From positions 331,027,852 to 331,091,851 of the forward strand of contig NC_053492.1 in assembly GCF_905171775.1 (NCBI RefSeq): DNA of 64,000 nt, in the 5' to 3' direction. This document shows positions 43,222-53,100 of this stretch, in pieces. Position numbers and translations under genes: made by a program. The notes under the pieces were generated by a model. That model was not told where the DNA came from, made no database searches, and saw nothing but the letters and a program-made list of their open reading frames with translations. Source of the stretch: Rana temporaria. Its lineage: Eukaryota > Chordata > Amphibia > Anura > Ranidae. Every line of letters begins with the position of its first letter. Positions within the stretch are counted from its first letter, which is position 1.

Positions 43222-44844
43222 ATGGAGATAGACCAGGAGGACGGGATTGCAGCAACGCCAGCAGTACAAGAGATGGAGACACCAGTGATTCAGGAGGAGT
43301 CACCAACCAACAAGCTAATGAGAGAGAAGCTAGCTTGGTTCGGTCCGAACCCAACGCCGGATGTGGTGCTGAAAGTGATGGACCTGTTAGTAAACGCAGA
43401 GCTACAGGAGGCTAAACAAATAAGAGACGCAGAGCTACAGTTAAAACTGGCAGCAGTCCAACAAGCAGCCGCACATTCTCCAAACAGTGAGTACAGCACA
43501 GCAGACACAAGGAAGATTCCGTTTAGCGCTTTTAAAGCTTTTGATGAAAAGGACTGTGAAATTGATAACTACCTGGCAGATTTTGAGCGACAATGTAACC
43601 TGCACCGAATAGCTAGAAGAGAGTGGGTTGCAATATTGTCAGGCAAACTGTCAGGCAAAGCTTCTGATGCTTTCTGGACCGTGCCAGATCAGGATATCCA
43701 TAGCTACGCCAGGGTTAAAGAAGTGCTCCTGGCTCGTTATGCAGTAACCCCAGAGTCCCACCGACAGAAGTTCAGGGACTCACGCAAAACCACGAAAGAC
43801 TCTTACGCGGAATGGGCATGCCAGTTGTCCCTGTCGGCCTCTAACTGGGTTAACAGCAGCCAGGCCACCACCGCAGAGGACATTTTGCAACTAATGCTCC
43901 TGGAGCAATTTTACAATCACATCCAGACGGATGTAAAAGATTGGGTGAGAGATCGCAGGCCCATGACTCTACCAGAGGCCGCGAAGTTGGCAGATGAATA
44001 TGCGGATACTCGCAAGATGAACCAGGTCACACCACGGGTACAACCTCCACGACCAACGGTGCCCTCACACCCACCAGCCGCTAGATACCAACCTCCTAAC
44101 AGACCGGTGACATCTAGCCCTCGCTATCCACGCCAGGAGGACAACGAACAACGCTGCTTCCGGTGCAAACAGCTGGGTCACTTCAAGCAGAATTGCCCCA
44201 TGAACGACAACACCAGGTCAAATTGGTCTCAACCTGGGTACCGCCCACCAGCAGCAGCCCATTGTGTAGACTCGGCTTGGGATCTCCAGGAGCTGGGTCC
44301 GGAAGAACCATTGGACACCATTTACGAAGTCCTCACGGTACAATCTGGTATTACGGACAACAGGGAACACCATTGTCAGCTGGTCATGGGCGACAGCCAT
44401 GAGCCGGAGGGGCCCTGGAGGGAGCTGGGCAGAAAGAGGCACCGCCGGCTACCCCCCAAGAAGAAGAGGTCCTGGAAGCCGTATAACAAGCTGACCTGGG
44501 AGGAGAAGAAGCGACTGGAGGAGAGGGAGTCGCAGCGGGCGTCCCAGATGCGGGCCGAGATGTTTGCCAAGGGCCCACCAGTGGCCCCTTACACCACCAC
44601 CCAGTTCCTGATGATGAAGGACCACGTGGAGAGCCTGCAGGACATGAGCAAGCAGGAGCTGATCCGTGAGTACATAGAGCTGGAGGAGTGCATAAGCCGC
44701 ATGGAGGAGGAGAACAACCACCTGAGGTCACAGCAGGCTGACCCCCCCAGGCTCCATGAACTGGAGATGGAGCTGGAGAAGCTCAAAGAGGAGAACTGGC
44801 GGCTGCGGAGGGAGCAGAGGGTGGCTGACCCTATGGGGCACTGA
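43222..44844 (+). CDS. SCAN-type Gag fused to HEXIM-like 7SK/P-TEFb-binding region
   Basis: An intact 540-aa frame with ATG at 43222. Residues about 90-265 form a Gmr1-like Gypsy Gag capsid; about 181-265 match the SCAN pattern (FRDSRKT...DILQLMLLEQFY...DVKDWVRDRRP...EAAKLADEYA). A CCHC knuckle, CFRCKQLGHFKQNC, lies at 312-325, followed by a Gag-like linker to about 392. From about 394 the sequence is HEXIM-like: the arginine-rich 7SK-binding motif RKRHRRLPPKKKRSW (404-418), WKPYNKLTWEEKKR, RASQMRAEMFAKG, PYTT (456-459, HEXIM has PYNT), TTQFLM, then directly ESLQDMSKQELIREYIELE and a leucine-zipper-like coiled coil to about 536. The acidic region between FLM and ESLQ of cellular HEXIM is missing. 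HEXIM dimers hold P-TEFb inactive on 7SK RNA; the role of this fusion is unknown. Confidence 0.9.
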   Translation: MEIDQEDGIAATPAVQEMETPVIQEESPTNKLMREKLAWFGPNPTPDVVLKVMDLLVNAELQEAKQIRDAELQLKLAAVQQAAAHSPNSEYSTADTRKIPFSAFKAFDEKDCEIDNYLADFERQCNLHRIARREWVAILSGKLSGKASDAFWTVPDQDIHSYARVKEVLLARYAVTPESHRQKFRDSRKTTKDSYAEWACQLSLSASNWVNSSQATTAEDILQLMLLEQFYNHIQTDVKDWVRDRRPMTLPEAAKLADEYADTRKMNQVTPRVQPPRPTVPSHPPAARYQPPNRPVTSSPRYPRQEDNEQRCFRCKQLGHFKQNCPMNDNTRSNWSQPGYRPPAAAHCVDSAWDLQELGPEEPLDTIYEVLTVQSGITDNREHHCQLVMGDSHEPEGPWRELGRKRHRRLPPKKKRSWKPYNKLTWEEKKRLEERESQRASQMRAEMFAKGPPVAPYTTTQFLMMKDHVESLQDMSKQELIREYIELEECISRMEEENNHLRSQQADPPRLHELEMELEKLKEENWRLRREQRVADPMGH

Positions 44845-45230
44845 TCCCCCCCCCCCGAACTCTGAGCACCGGTGCTACAGCATTTCAACAAATATAACTT
44901 TTTCTTTTTTTTTATGAATCTCCTGTGATTGTCACTTCAGAGCCATAACCTGCCCCTCCCATAGCGGGACACCTAGACGGCGGCGCACAGACCCATCCGC
45001 CGTCTTCACACTGACTTCTGGTGACTCTGCAGATCGCACAAAGACTTGGGGACTGACCGGCGTGTGATCTGACGACCCGGTGGCATACCTGAGTCGGAAG
45101 CAGTTGCCAAGGGAGGTCAGTCACGCCAAACGGAGTTAACCTCGGACTAAAAGCTCTGAACCCGTCAACCCTACTGGACCAGGGAAGGTCCAACCGGGTT
45201 TGCCGGAGCAGGGAGAAAAAGGGGGGCCAT
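44845..45230 (+). other. 3' untranslated part of the LTR element, with polypurine tract
   Basis: No frame supported. A C run follows the stop codon and a T-rich stretch lies at 44900-44914. GGGAGAAAAAGGGGGGCCAT (45211-45230) abuts the 3' LTR and would serve as plus-strand primer. Confidence 0.75.
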
Positions 45231-45755
45231 TGTGATGCATTTGCCTATATGTCTCAGTTTAATGCTCCCTGCTAGCCATGGGTGTTAGAGGTAGAAAGGC
45301 ATTTCATGTGTGATTCATTCCTCTAACAGGTTATTGAAGTGCTAATGTCCCCTCACTATTCTAAACGTTAATTGATCTGTGAAGAAGATCTGTGTTTACC
45401 CTTAAAAGATGTGTATTGTATCATCAGGCTAAATGATTAGAGAAGTGGTATGTTAATTATTCTGATTGCTTCAGTGTAGTAATTAACTCCACTGATGTCT
45501 TTATCTAAAGAAATGTGTCTGCATGGTCGGCTCCGACTTGTCTCCTATAATCTGTATGGGAAACCCCACTGTGTGAGGGGGGGCGTTCCTAACAGGTTGT
45601 AACCACATATAAGCTGAGTTTTTGTGTCATTAAAGTATCTTGTTCCAGCATTAAGCCTTGGCATGTGTGGCTTATTATGGCGATTCCAGGAGGGGATGTT
45701 CTTGTATGGGAAGAAGGGAAGACTTTGACGGGGATATCATTCTAATACCGTCACA
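45231..45755 (+). repeat. 3' LTR
   Basis: 525 bp, nearly identical to 42549-43086. Followed by the duplicated TAACC. Confidence 0.9.
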
Positions 45756-47534
45756 TAACCTTTCCCCAGAAATCTGGTTTTAAGAATGGAGGCCTGTAAC
45801 TTGTATTCCGATACATTTGTGCAGTTCCTCCTTAGTCTCTGGAACTGTCCTTTTGGTACAGCACTGAGCCAGGTGGGATGATGGCAACTGGTGAGGAGAA
45901 TAAAACTATTCCGGTCTGTTTCCTTGAAATAGGTGTTGGTTGTTATTTTTCCATTTTTTACTTCGATGTTAAGATCCAGAAAGTGTATATCAGTACAACT
46001 AGCTTCATGTTTTAGACATATGCCCTTGTTGTTGTTATTGAGCTGAGAGATGAAAAATTCCAAGGAAATAGAATCTCCCTCCCAGATAAACAGGACATCG
46101 TCTATATACCTTTTCCAAAGGCGGAGCTCTTTTGGGGGTTGCGAGTGTATGACCTCTCTCTCCCAATAGGCCATAAAGAGATTGGCGAGGCTGGGGGCAA
46201 ATTTAGCCCCCATAGTCACGCCGCACTTTTGGAGGAAATAGTCACCCTCAAACCAAAAATAATTATGGGTTGTAGCAAAAATGATTAAATTGATAATAAA
46301 GTCTTTCTGCAAAATCGATAAGGAATGATCTTGCTGCAGGTAAAAACGTATTGCCTCTTATCCATGTTGGTGCGAAATGATGGTATAGAGTGAGGTGACA
46401 TCTGCTGTCACTAAGATGTAACCCTCCTTCCAGTGAAAATCAGCCAGCAGTTTAATTACCTGTGTGGTATCTCTAAGATAGGATGGGGTATGGATGACCA
46501 AAGGCTGGAGAAATTCATCTATATACTTCCCAATCCTTGCTGTCACGGAATCTATGCCACTTATGATGGGCCGACCCGGAGGGTTTATCAAACTTTTGTG
46601 TACTTTTGGCAGATAATATATGACTGGAACCCTTGGGGCAGATGGAATCAGATAAGCCCTCTTTTTTTTGTTCAGTATTCCCAAAGAAAAGCCTTCGTCG
46701 ATCAATTCGGATAGAGCCTTTTTGTATTTGACTGTGGGATTACATGCAAGACGGCTATAGGTGGTATCATTGGAGAGAAGCCTCTTGAGTTCAGTGAGGT
46801 AGTCATCCTTATTAAGAATGACCACCCCGCTGCCCTTATCCGCAGGGCGAATCACTATTTCGTTCCGTTCACAAATGGATTTGATGTTACTTTGAAAGCC
46901 CTTATTGTTTCTAAAGCGCGGTACCTTTAGAGCGGTGATATCCTTGAGTACTAGTTCCTTAAAGGTTTGAACAGAAGGAGCAGTAAAACCTGGAGGGTTA
47001 AAGGTCGACGCATTAGAAAGGTTGGTATGCTTGATTGAAACTATACCACCCTGTATGGGTAGAGGTGTAGACATTGATTGTGGCACCCCTGAACCAGTTA
47101 CTGGGGTGTTAGTATCTCTCCCTATGGGGTTTAGCATAAAATGTCTCTAAATGTTCATCTTTCTGATGAATTTGTGGGCGTCGATGAACGTCTCAAACTT
47201 GTTCAGTTTTCTTGGTGGTGCAAACTTTAAACCTTGACTTAGTACTGATTGCTCTCCCCTCGAAAGTTGTACTGAACTTAAATTAAAAACTCTGTCGATT
47301 TTTATTGTTTCCTTTTTTTTGGCTTGGGCCCTCCTGCCCCCTCTGTTGCCTCTCCTACATTTTGTCCTCTTTTGGGTCGAATGTTGGCCAGAGGAAAAAA
47401 ACGAGGTTCATCTCTTCCATTGGTCTGCCATGGAGAATTCTGCTGTTCTTGTCTGTACCGAGTGGCATGTTCGACATATTGGTTTGGGTGTCTAGAGATA
47501 ACAGATTCAACCTCTAGGTGATCATCTCGATAAT

Positions 47535-49004
47535 GAGGACACGGGCAGTAGCTTTAGGTGCAAACTACAGAGCACACGGGCAGTACACACCAAGTAGCTT
47601 TAGGTGCAAACTACAGAGCAACCGTGCAGTACACACCAAGTAGCTTTAGGTGCAAACTACATAGCAACCGTGCAGTACACACCAAGTAGCTTTAGGTGCA
47701 AACTACAGAGCACACAGGAAGTACACACCAAGTAGCTTTAGGTGCAATCTACAGAGCAACCGTGCAGTACATACCAAGTAGCTTTAGGTGCAAACTACAG
47801 AGCACACGTGCAGTACACACCAAGTAGCTTTAGGTGCAAACTACAGAGCACACGTGCAGTACACACACCAAGTAGCTTTAGGTGCAATCTACAGAGCAAC
47901 CGTGCAGTACACACCAAGTAGCTTTAGGTGCAAAGTACAGAGCACACGTGCAGTACACACCAAGTAGCTTTAGGTGCAAACTACAGAGCACACGGGCAGT
48001 ACACACCAAGTACCTTTAGGTGAAAACTACAGAGCACACGTGCAGTACACACCAAGTAGCTTTAGGTGCAAACTACAGAGCACACGTGCAGTACACACCA
48101 AGTAGCTTTAGGTGCAATCTACAGAGCACACGTGCAGTACACACCAAGTAGCTTTAGGTGCAAACTACAGAGGACACGGGCAGTAGCTTTAGGTGCAAAC
48201 TACAGAGCACACGGGCAGTACACACCAAGTAGCTTTAGGTGCAAACTACAGAGCAACCGTGCAGTACACACCAAGTAGCTTTAGGTGCAAACTACAGAGC
48301 AGCCGTGCAGTACACACCAAGTAGCTTTAGGTGCAAACTGCAGAGCACACAGGAAGTACACACCAAGTAGCTTTAGGTGCAATCTACAGAGCAACCGTGC
48401 AGTACACACCAAGTAGCTTTAGGTGCAAGCTACAGAGCACACGGGTAGTACACACCAAGTAGCTTTAGGTGCAAACTACAGAGCACACGTGCAGCACACA
48501 CCAAGTAGCTTTAGGTGCAAACTACAGAGGACATGGACAATAGCTTTAGGTGAAAACTACAGAGCACACGGGCAGTACACTCCAAGTAGCTTTAGGTGCA
48601 AAATACAGAGCAACCGTGCAGTACACACATTAAGTAGCTATAGGTGCAAACTACAGAGCACATGTGCAGTACACATCAAGTAGCTTTAGGTGCAAACTAC
48701 AGAGCACACGTGCAATACACACCAAGTAGCTTTAGGTGCAAACTACAGAGCACACGGGCAGTACACACCAAGTAGCTTTAGGTGCAAACTACAGAGCACA
48801 AAGGCAGTAACTTTAGGTGCAAACTACAGAGCACACGGGCAGTACACACCAAGTAGCTTTAGGTGCAAACTACAGAGCACACGTGCAGTACACACCAAGT
48901 AGCTTTAGGTGCAAACTACAGAGGACACAGGCAGTAGCTTTAGGTGAAAACTACAGAGCACACGGGCAGTACACACAAAGTAGCTTTAGGTGCAAACAAC
49001 AGAG
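47535..49004 (+). repeat. 46-bp satellite, segment 2 (about 32 units)
   Basis: Tandem units GTAGCTTTAGGTGCAAACTA + CAGAGCACACGTGCAGTACACACCAA. Variants differ by ACCG/CACG at one position. Shorter units lack the ACACACCAA part (for example near 48175, 48530, 48805 and 48930) and recur with rough regularity. Open frames through it are repeat artefacts. Confidence 0.95.
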
Positions 49005-49462
49005 AAACTTGGAGAAGAAAAGTAACCGCTTAGATGAACCAAGGAACTTTTACTCACTGGATCCAAACCGTGGGTGCCGGCAATGCAATTAATGCAAAAT
49101 TGAAGAGAAGAAGCTGGGACAGCCGCACTCCACAAACGTTCCTTTTTATTAAAACTGGTCACAGAACATCACATGCCACAGCAAACAATCAGGAAAAGGC
49201 TAACGCGTTTCGCACTGTGCTACAGTGCTTATTCATAGCTAATGTGCATGGCAAACAAGAAGAAAATATATACTCTACCAAACAATCAAAAGTAGGAGTT
49301 CTGAAGACTGATTGGTTTATCAAAGTCTCCTGTGAACTCAGGTGTGACCCAACATGTAATTGGGAATGCTTCACACACACCCATTGCAAACCTACATCCG
49401 CCCAATGGTATAATGCTAAATGCTAAATGTGTATGTTAACCCTAGGGTGTAATATAAAAATA

Positions 49463-50177
49463 GGACATGTGAGTGTGAGTAAAAAAGGATATGGAAGAAA
49501 CTATATGAAAAAAATAAAAAAGTATATATGTAAAGGGTGAATGGATGAAAAAAGTGAATAGATGAGGAGAGAAAAAAAAAGGGGCGAATGGATGACAAAA
49601 ATGAAAAAAGTGAAAAGGACGAGGAGAAAAAAAATTGATGAGGAAGTGAGGTGGAAAAATAGGAAGTGTGTGTGTGTAGTGAAATGGGACAAGTGAGTGT
49701 ATATAAAATATCGTGTTATGTGGTGCATATGTATAGATTGGGTGTTGAATGTGTTGGTGCTTGCATGTGAACGGTGTGTCTATGGTTAACGAGATATACG
49801 AAGGTATAGCTCCCCTAGATCTAATGAGTGTGGCGCTGTGTGGGGGATGTGGAGGTGTGGAAAAATGTATTTATTAAAATAAAAAGGATTGATTTGTAAA
49901 CAATCCTGGTGTAAAAATATAAAATAATTTCTTCTCATCCATTCACTTTTTTCATCCATTCACCCCTTTTTTTTCCCCATCCATTCACTTTTTTTTCTCC
50001 TAATCCATTCACTTTTTTCATCCTTTCACCCCTTTTTTTTTTTCCTCCTCCATTCACTTTTTTTTCTCCTCATGCATTCACTTTTTTCATCCATTCACCC
50101 TTTACATATATACTTTTTTCTTTTTTTCATATACTTTCTTCCATATGCTTTTTTACTCACACTTACATGTCCTATTT
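49463..50177. repeat. central palindrome of the second pair
   Basis: GGACATGTGAGTGTGAGTAA (49467) is mirrored at about 50152-50172. The arms consist of degenerate GTGAATGGATGA-type tandem repeats. The unpaired centre is about 49650-49920. Confidence 0.75.
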
Positions 50178-53100
50178 ATTTATTTATTTTTTTTGAATAA
50201 ACATTTTATTGAAAGTTTTCAACATAACAGCGTAATCCAAAACATAGATATGTCAGTCATATTTCAAATAAAGTCTTAACAGGATCTTATGATAACAAGT
50301 GATCATAAATTATATGTCATGTGAGACAAGTTAACGACATTGTTGTTTATAAATGGGTCAAATCCTGAGAGCAAGTGACAAAATGCAAACAATAAAACCC
50401 ACGTTAACAAAAGAATATGAAGCATCGTAGCTCCTCACTAAACCTTTGTGACAGAGGCCCCCCTCTGCCCTACCCACCCCTTAACGGGGACATTCTGTGG
50501 GCAGCGCAGAGAGGGGTGAAGGGCGAAAGTCAGAGCAAAATAGGCTTAACTTCCAGTGTTCAAAAAGGGTAGAAAGGGCAACAGCAGGAATTTGGTATAC
50601 CAGAGATGTATCTGACTTTTTCCTTTTACCCTTTGAGAAGAGCCAAGTCAGACTCTGTGTTCAAAGGGAGTGTATGACCCTGTGTGGGGGGGAGGGGGGG
50701 TTGAAACCAGATGGGAGGGAAAAAAGGGTGAGAAAGTACCTAACTATCAGATCTTTGGGTGAGTACAACTCCTGATGTCATGTTAGAATTTCTCTGGGTA
50801 CCGGATGGTGTTTGTGTAGGGGGGTTTCTATACAGTGACCAGCATGACCAAGTATGTCTGTATTTCTCGTGCATGTCCCTAGCTTGGTGAATAAGGCGCT
50901 CCATTTACTCCACCCTGTCAACACGTGCATGCCAATCTTCAATTGTTGGAATAGTTTTAGACTTTCAGAATATAGGGATGCATTGGGTGGCTGCATTGAC
51001 AAGATGGAGTGTTAGTGATCTCCGGTATTGCGATCTTGGGATGGGAGTGTGATGTAGCAGGAATTGCGCTGGGGTAAGACTTATTGGTATTGTTGTTATT
51101 TGTACAATACGTTCATGCACCTCTTTCCAGAACCGGGCTAATAGAGGGCAATCCCACCAGATATGTAAAAGCGAGCCTTCTGCTCCATCACACCTCCAAC
51201 AAGACGGGGAAACCGCCGGAAAAATTTTATGAAGTTTTTCCGGTGTTCGGTACCACCTAGTGCAGAGCTTGTATCGATTTTCTTGTGCTGAGACATTAAT
51301 AGATCCTCTATGTGTGTGATCCCATATAATGTCCCAATCTTCGTCAGATAAGGACATGGAAAGATCCTTGTCCCAGGCTGAACGAGTGTTTGAGGAAGGA
51401 GTTGATTCTGGCATCAGTAGTGAGTGTAAAGTAGAAATCAGATGGCGTTTTGGTTCTCCCGCTATGCATATTTGTTCTAAGGGTGAGAGGTCTCTGCACC
51501 ATTTCCGTTGTGTCTGGGTAGGACCTAAAAAATGTTTGATTTGAAGATATTTGAATACGGACATGGTCACATGAGGGAGCGCTTTAGTTAGCTCTGGGTA
51601 GGATAATAAGTCACCATTGTGGAAAAATTGGTGAGCTCTGATGGCCTGAGAATTAGGATCCATAACTGGATATTTATAGGTTATATTTGGTATAAAATCA
51701 GGATTATGAGATAAAGGTGTCAGCGGGCCCGGGGAGGGAGTTATTTTCAGAGATCGGCATATCACCTTAAAATGTTGGAGCGTAGGACCTATTAAAGGGT
51801 GGTTCAAGCAATCTTTCGGAATCGAGCGATGTTCTATCCATGGCAAATGGGTAATGGGGAAGGAGAGGAATGTGTTTTCCAGGGCAATCCAGTCCTTGTT
51901 TCCAGTGTGGAGATGCCAATCTACGAGCCTAGTGAGTAGACACGCTTTGTTTTGGCTGAATCAGTTTAGACCAGCTCAGTCTGGGTGCTTGGCCTGCCCA
52001 TAGGAATGTTCTACAGTGTTTTTTAAATGTTGTAAAAAAAGGTCTGTGGGATCATGATCGGAACCGCCTGGAGAAGGTATAAGACCCTCGGGAGGATATT
52101 CATTTTAAGGATTGCTGTTCTACCAAACCACGAAAATCTGCCGTTGTTCCAATCCTATAAGTCTGATTTGATGGTTGCAAGGTTTGGTAGAAAATTTAGT
52201 GCGAATAGCTTACTTAGATCTTTAGGGATCTTAATGCCCCAGTATGTGATATAGTCAGACTCCCATTTAAAGGGGAAGTTTTGTTTACATAAATCAACTA
52301 TTGGGGTTGGCAGAGAGATATTCAGATCTAGCGATTTGTCAAAATTAATTTGTAGATTAGATAAAGTGTTAAATAATTTGAAGTCTTTCAAAAGATTGGG
52401 AATTGTGGTTATCGGATCCGAAAGGAACAGCAACACTGATGATTCTGCATAAGCTGCTGTCTTGTAATGCTTTCCCCGGATCTCGACACCCTTGATGGCG
52501 TCGTTCGCCCGAAGCTTTCTGAGGAATGGTTCCATCGTGAGAATGAAGATAAGGGGGGATAAGGGGCAACCCTGACGGGTTCCATTAGTTATAGAGAAGG
52601 CGTCCGATAGGTGGCCATTGACCCTGACCCGGGCAGTGGGACCAGAGTACAGCAATTGGATCATTTGGGTAAGGCGTGATGGTAAGCCCATTTTAGTTAG
52701 GACCGCCTGCATAAAATCCCAGGCCACTCTATCGAACGCCTTCTCAGCATCTAGTGATAGAAAAAAAAACACTTTTTTTTGAGGAGGACAGCCAATGATG
52801 TATATTGAGAGCTTTAATAGTATTGTCCCTGGCCTCCCTTCCAGGGACAAACCCAACTTGATCGGTTGTGATAAATTTGGGGAGCAATGGGAGAATACGG
52901 TTGGAGAGTATTTTGGCATATAACTTGACGTCAACATTCAATAGCGATATCGGTCTATAGTTGGAGACAAGTGTAGCATCTTTGCCTGGTTTGGGAATTA
53001 GAGATATATGGGCCTCTAAAAAATCTTTTGTGCGTGAAGGGGAGTCCGAAAGGGTGTTAAAGGTTGACAGAAAATTGGGAATTAGTATATATCGGAAAAG

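Larger units (their letters stand above)
42549..45755 (+). mobile_element. LTR retrotransposon carrying a Gag-HEXIM fusion and no pol
   Basis: A 3.2-kb unit with LTRs at 42549-43086 and 45231-45755 (TGTGATGC... to ...ACCGTCACA), flanked by TAACC. The internal 2.14 kb has a primer-binding-like site after the 5' LTR, one ORF (43222-44844) and a polypurine tract before the 3' LTR. The LTRs differ only by a few substitutions and three short indels, so it is young. Protease, RT, RNase H and integrase are absent; it must have moved with enzymes from a related autonomous element (inference). Confidence 0.9.
41758..47330 (-). pseudogene. PLE-3 RT / GIY-YIG ORF, interrupted
   Basis: Minus-strand reading: the N-terminal region with FNLSSVQLS and PPRKLNKF equivalents (about 47290-47160), then RT part 1 (47137-46358) with RPADKGSGVVILN, YYLPKVHKS and NPPGRPIISG. 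An in-frame TAA at about 46358 follows. RT part 2 (46312-45756) has GVTMGAKFAPSLANLF and RYIDD. The LTR element (42549-45755) is inserted here. The remainder (about 42543-41758) has the cysteine linker PCRKCNIC, IYLIQCPLAKQYIGRT and a GIY-YIG CCHH pattern. The TAA and the 3.2-kb insertion make it non-functional, although its frame is otherwise well kept. Confidence 0.8.
38880..47534 (-). mobile_element. PLE-3, Penelope-like element inserted in the satellite
   Basis: A minus-strand PLE related to, but diverged from, the 4653-36574 pair. Its 3' end is at 38880 and its 5'-truncated end at about 47534; both sides continue as the same satellite. GAGG at 38876-38879 and 47535-47538 may be a short target duplication. 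It has itself received a Harbinger MITE, a TTAA MITE and an LTR retrotransposon. A degenerate hammerhead-like fold (hairpin then GAAACGCAT on minus) lies at about 40800-40845. Confidence 0.8.

Noticed and set aside
43222..44844. HEXIM-like coding as an ordinary host HEXIM gene with a nearby repeat
   Set aside because: It is in frame with a SCAN/CCHC Gag, between paired LTRs with a PPT and target duplication; no separate start or promoter is seen for the HEXIM part.
48066..49092. Several ORFs of 70-90 codons with similar peptides
   Set aside because: They arise from the 46-bp satellite read in successive frames.
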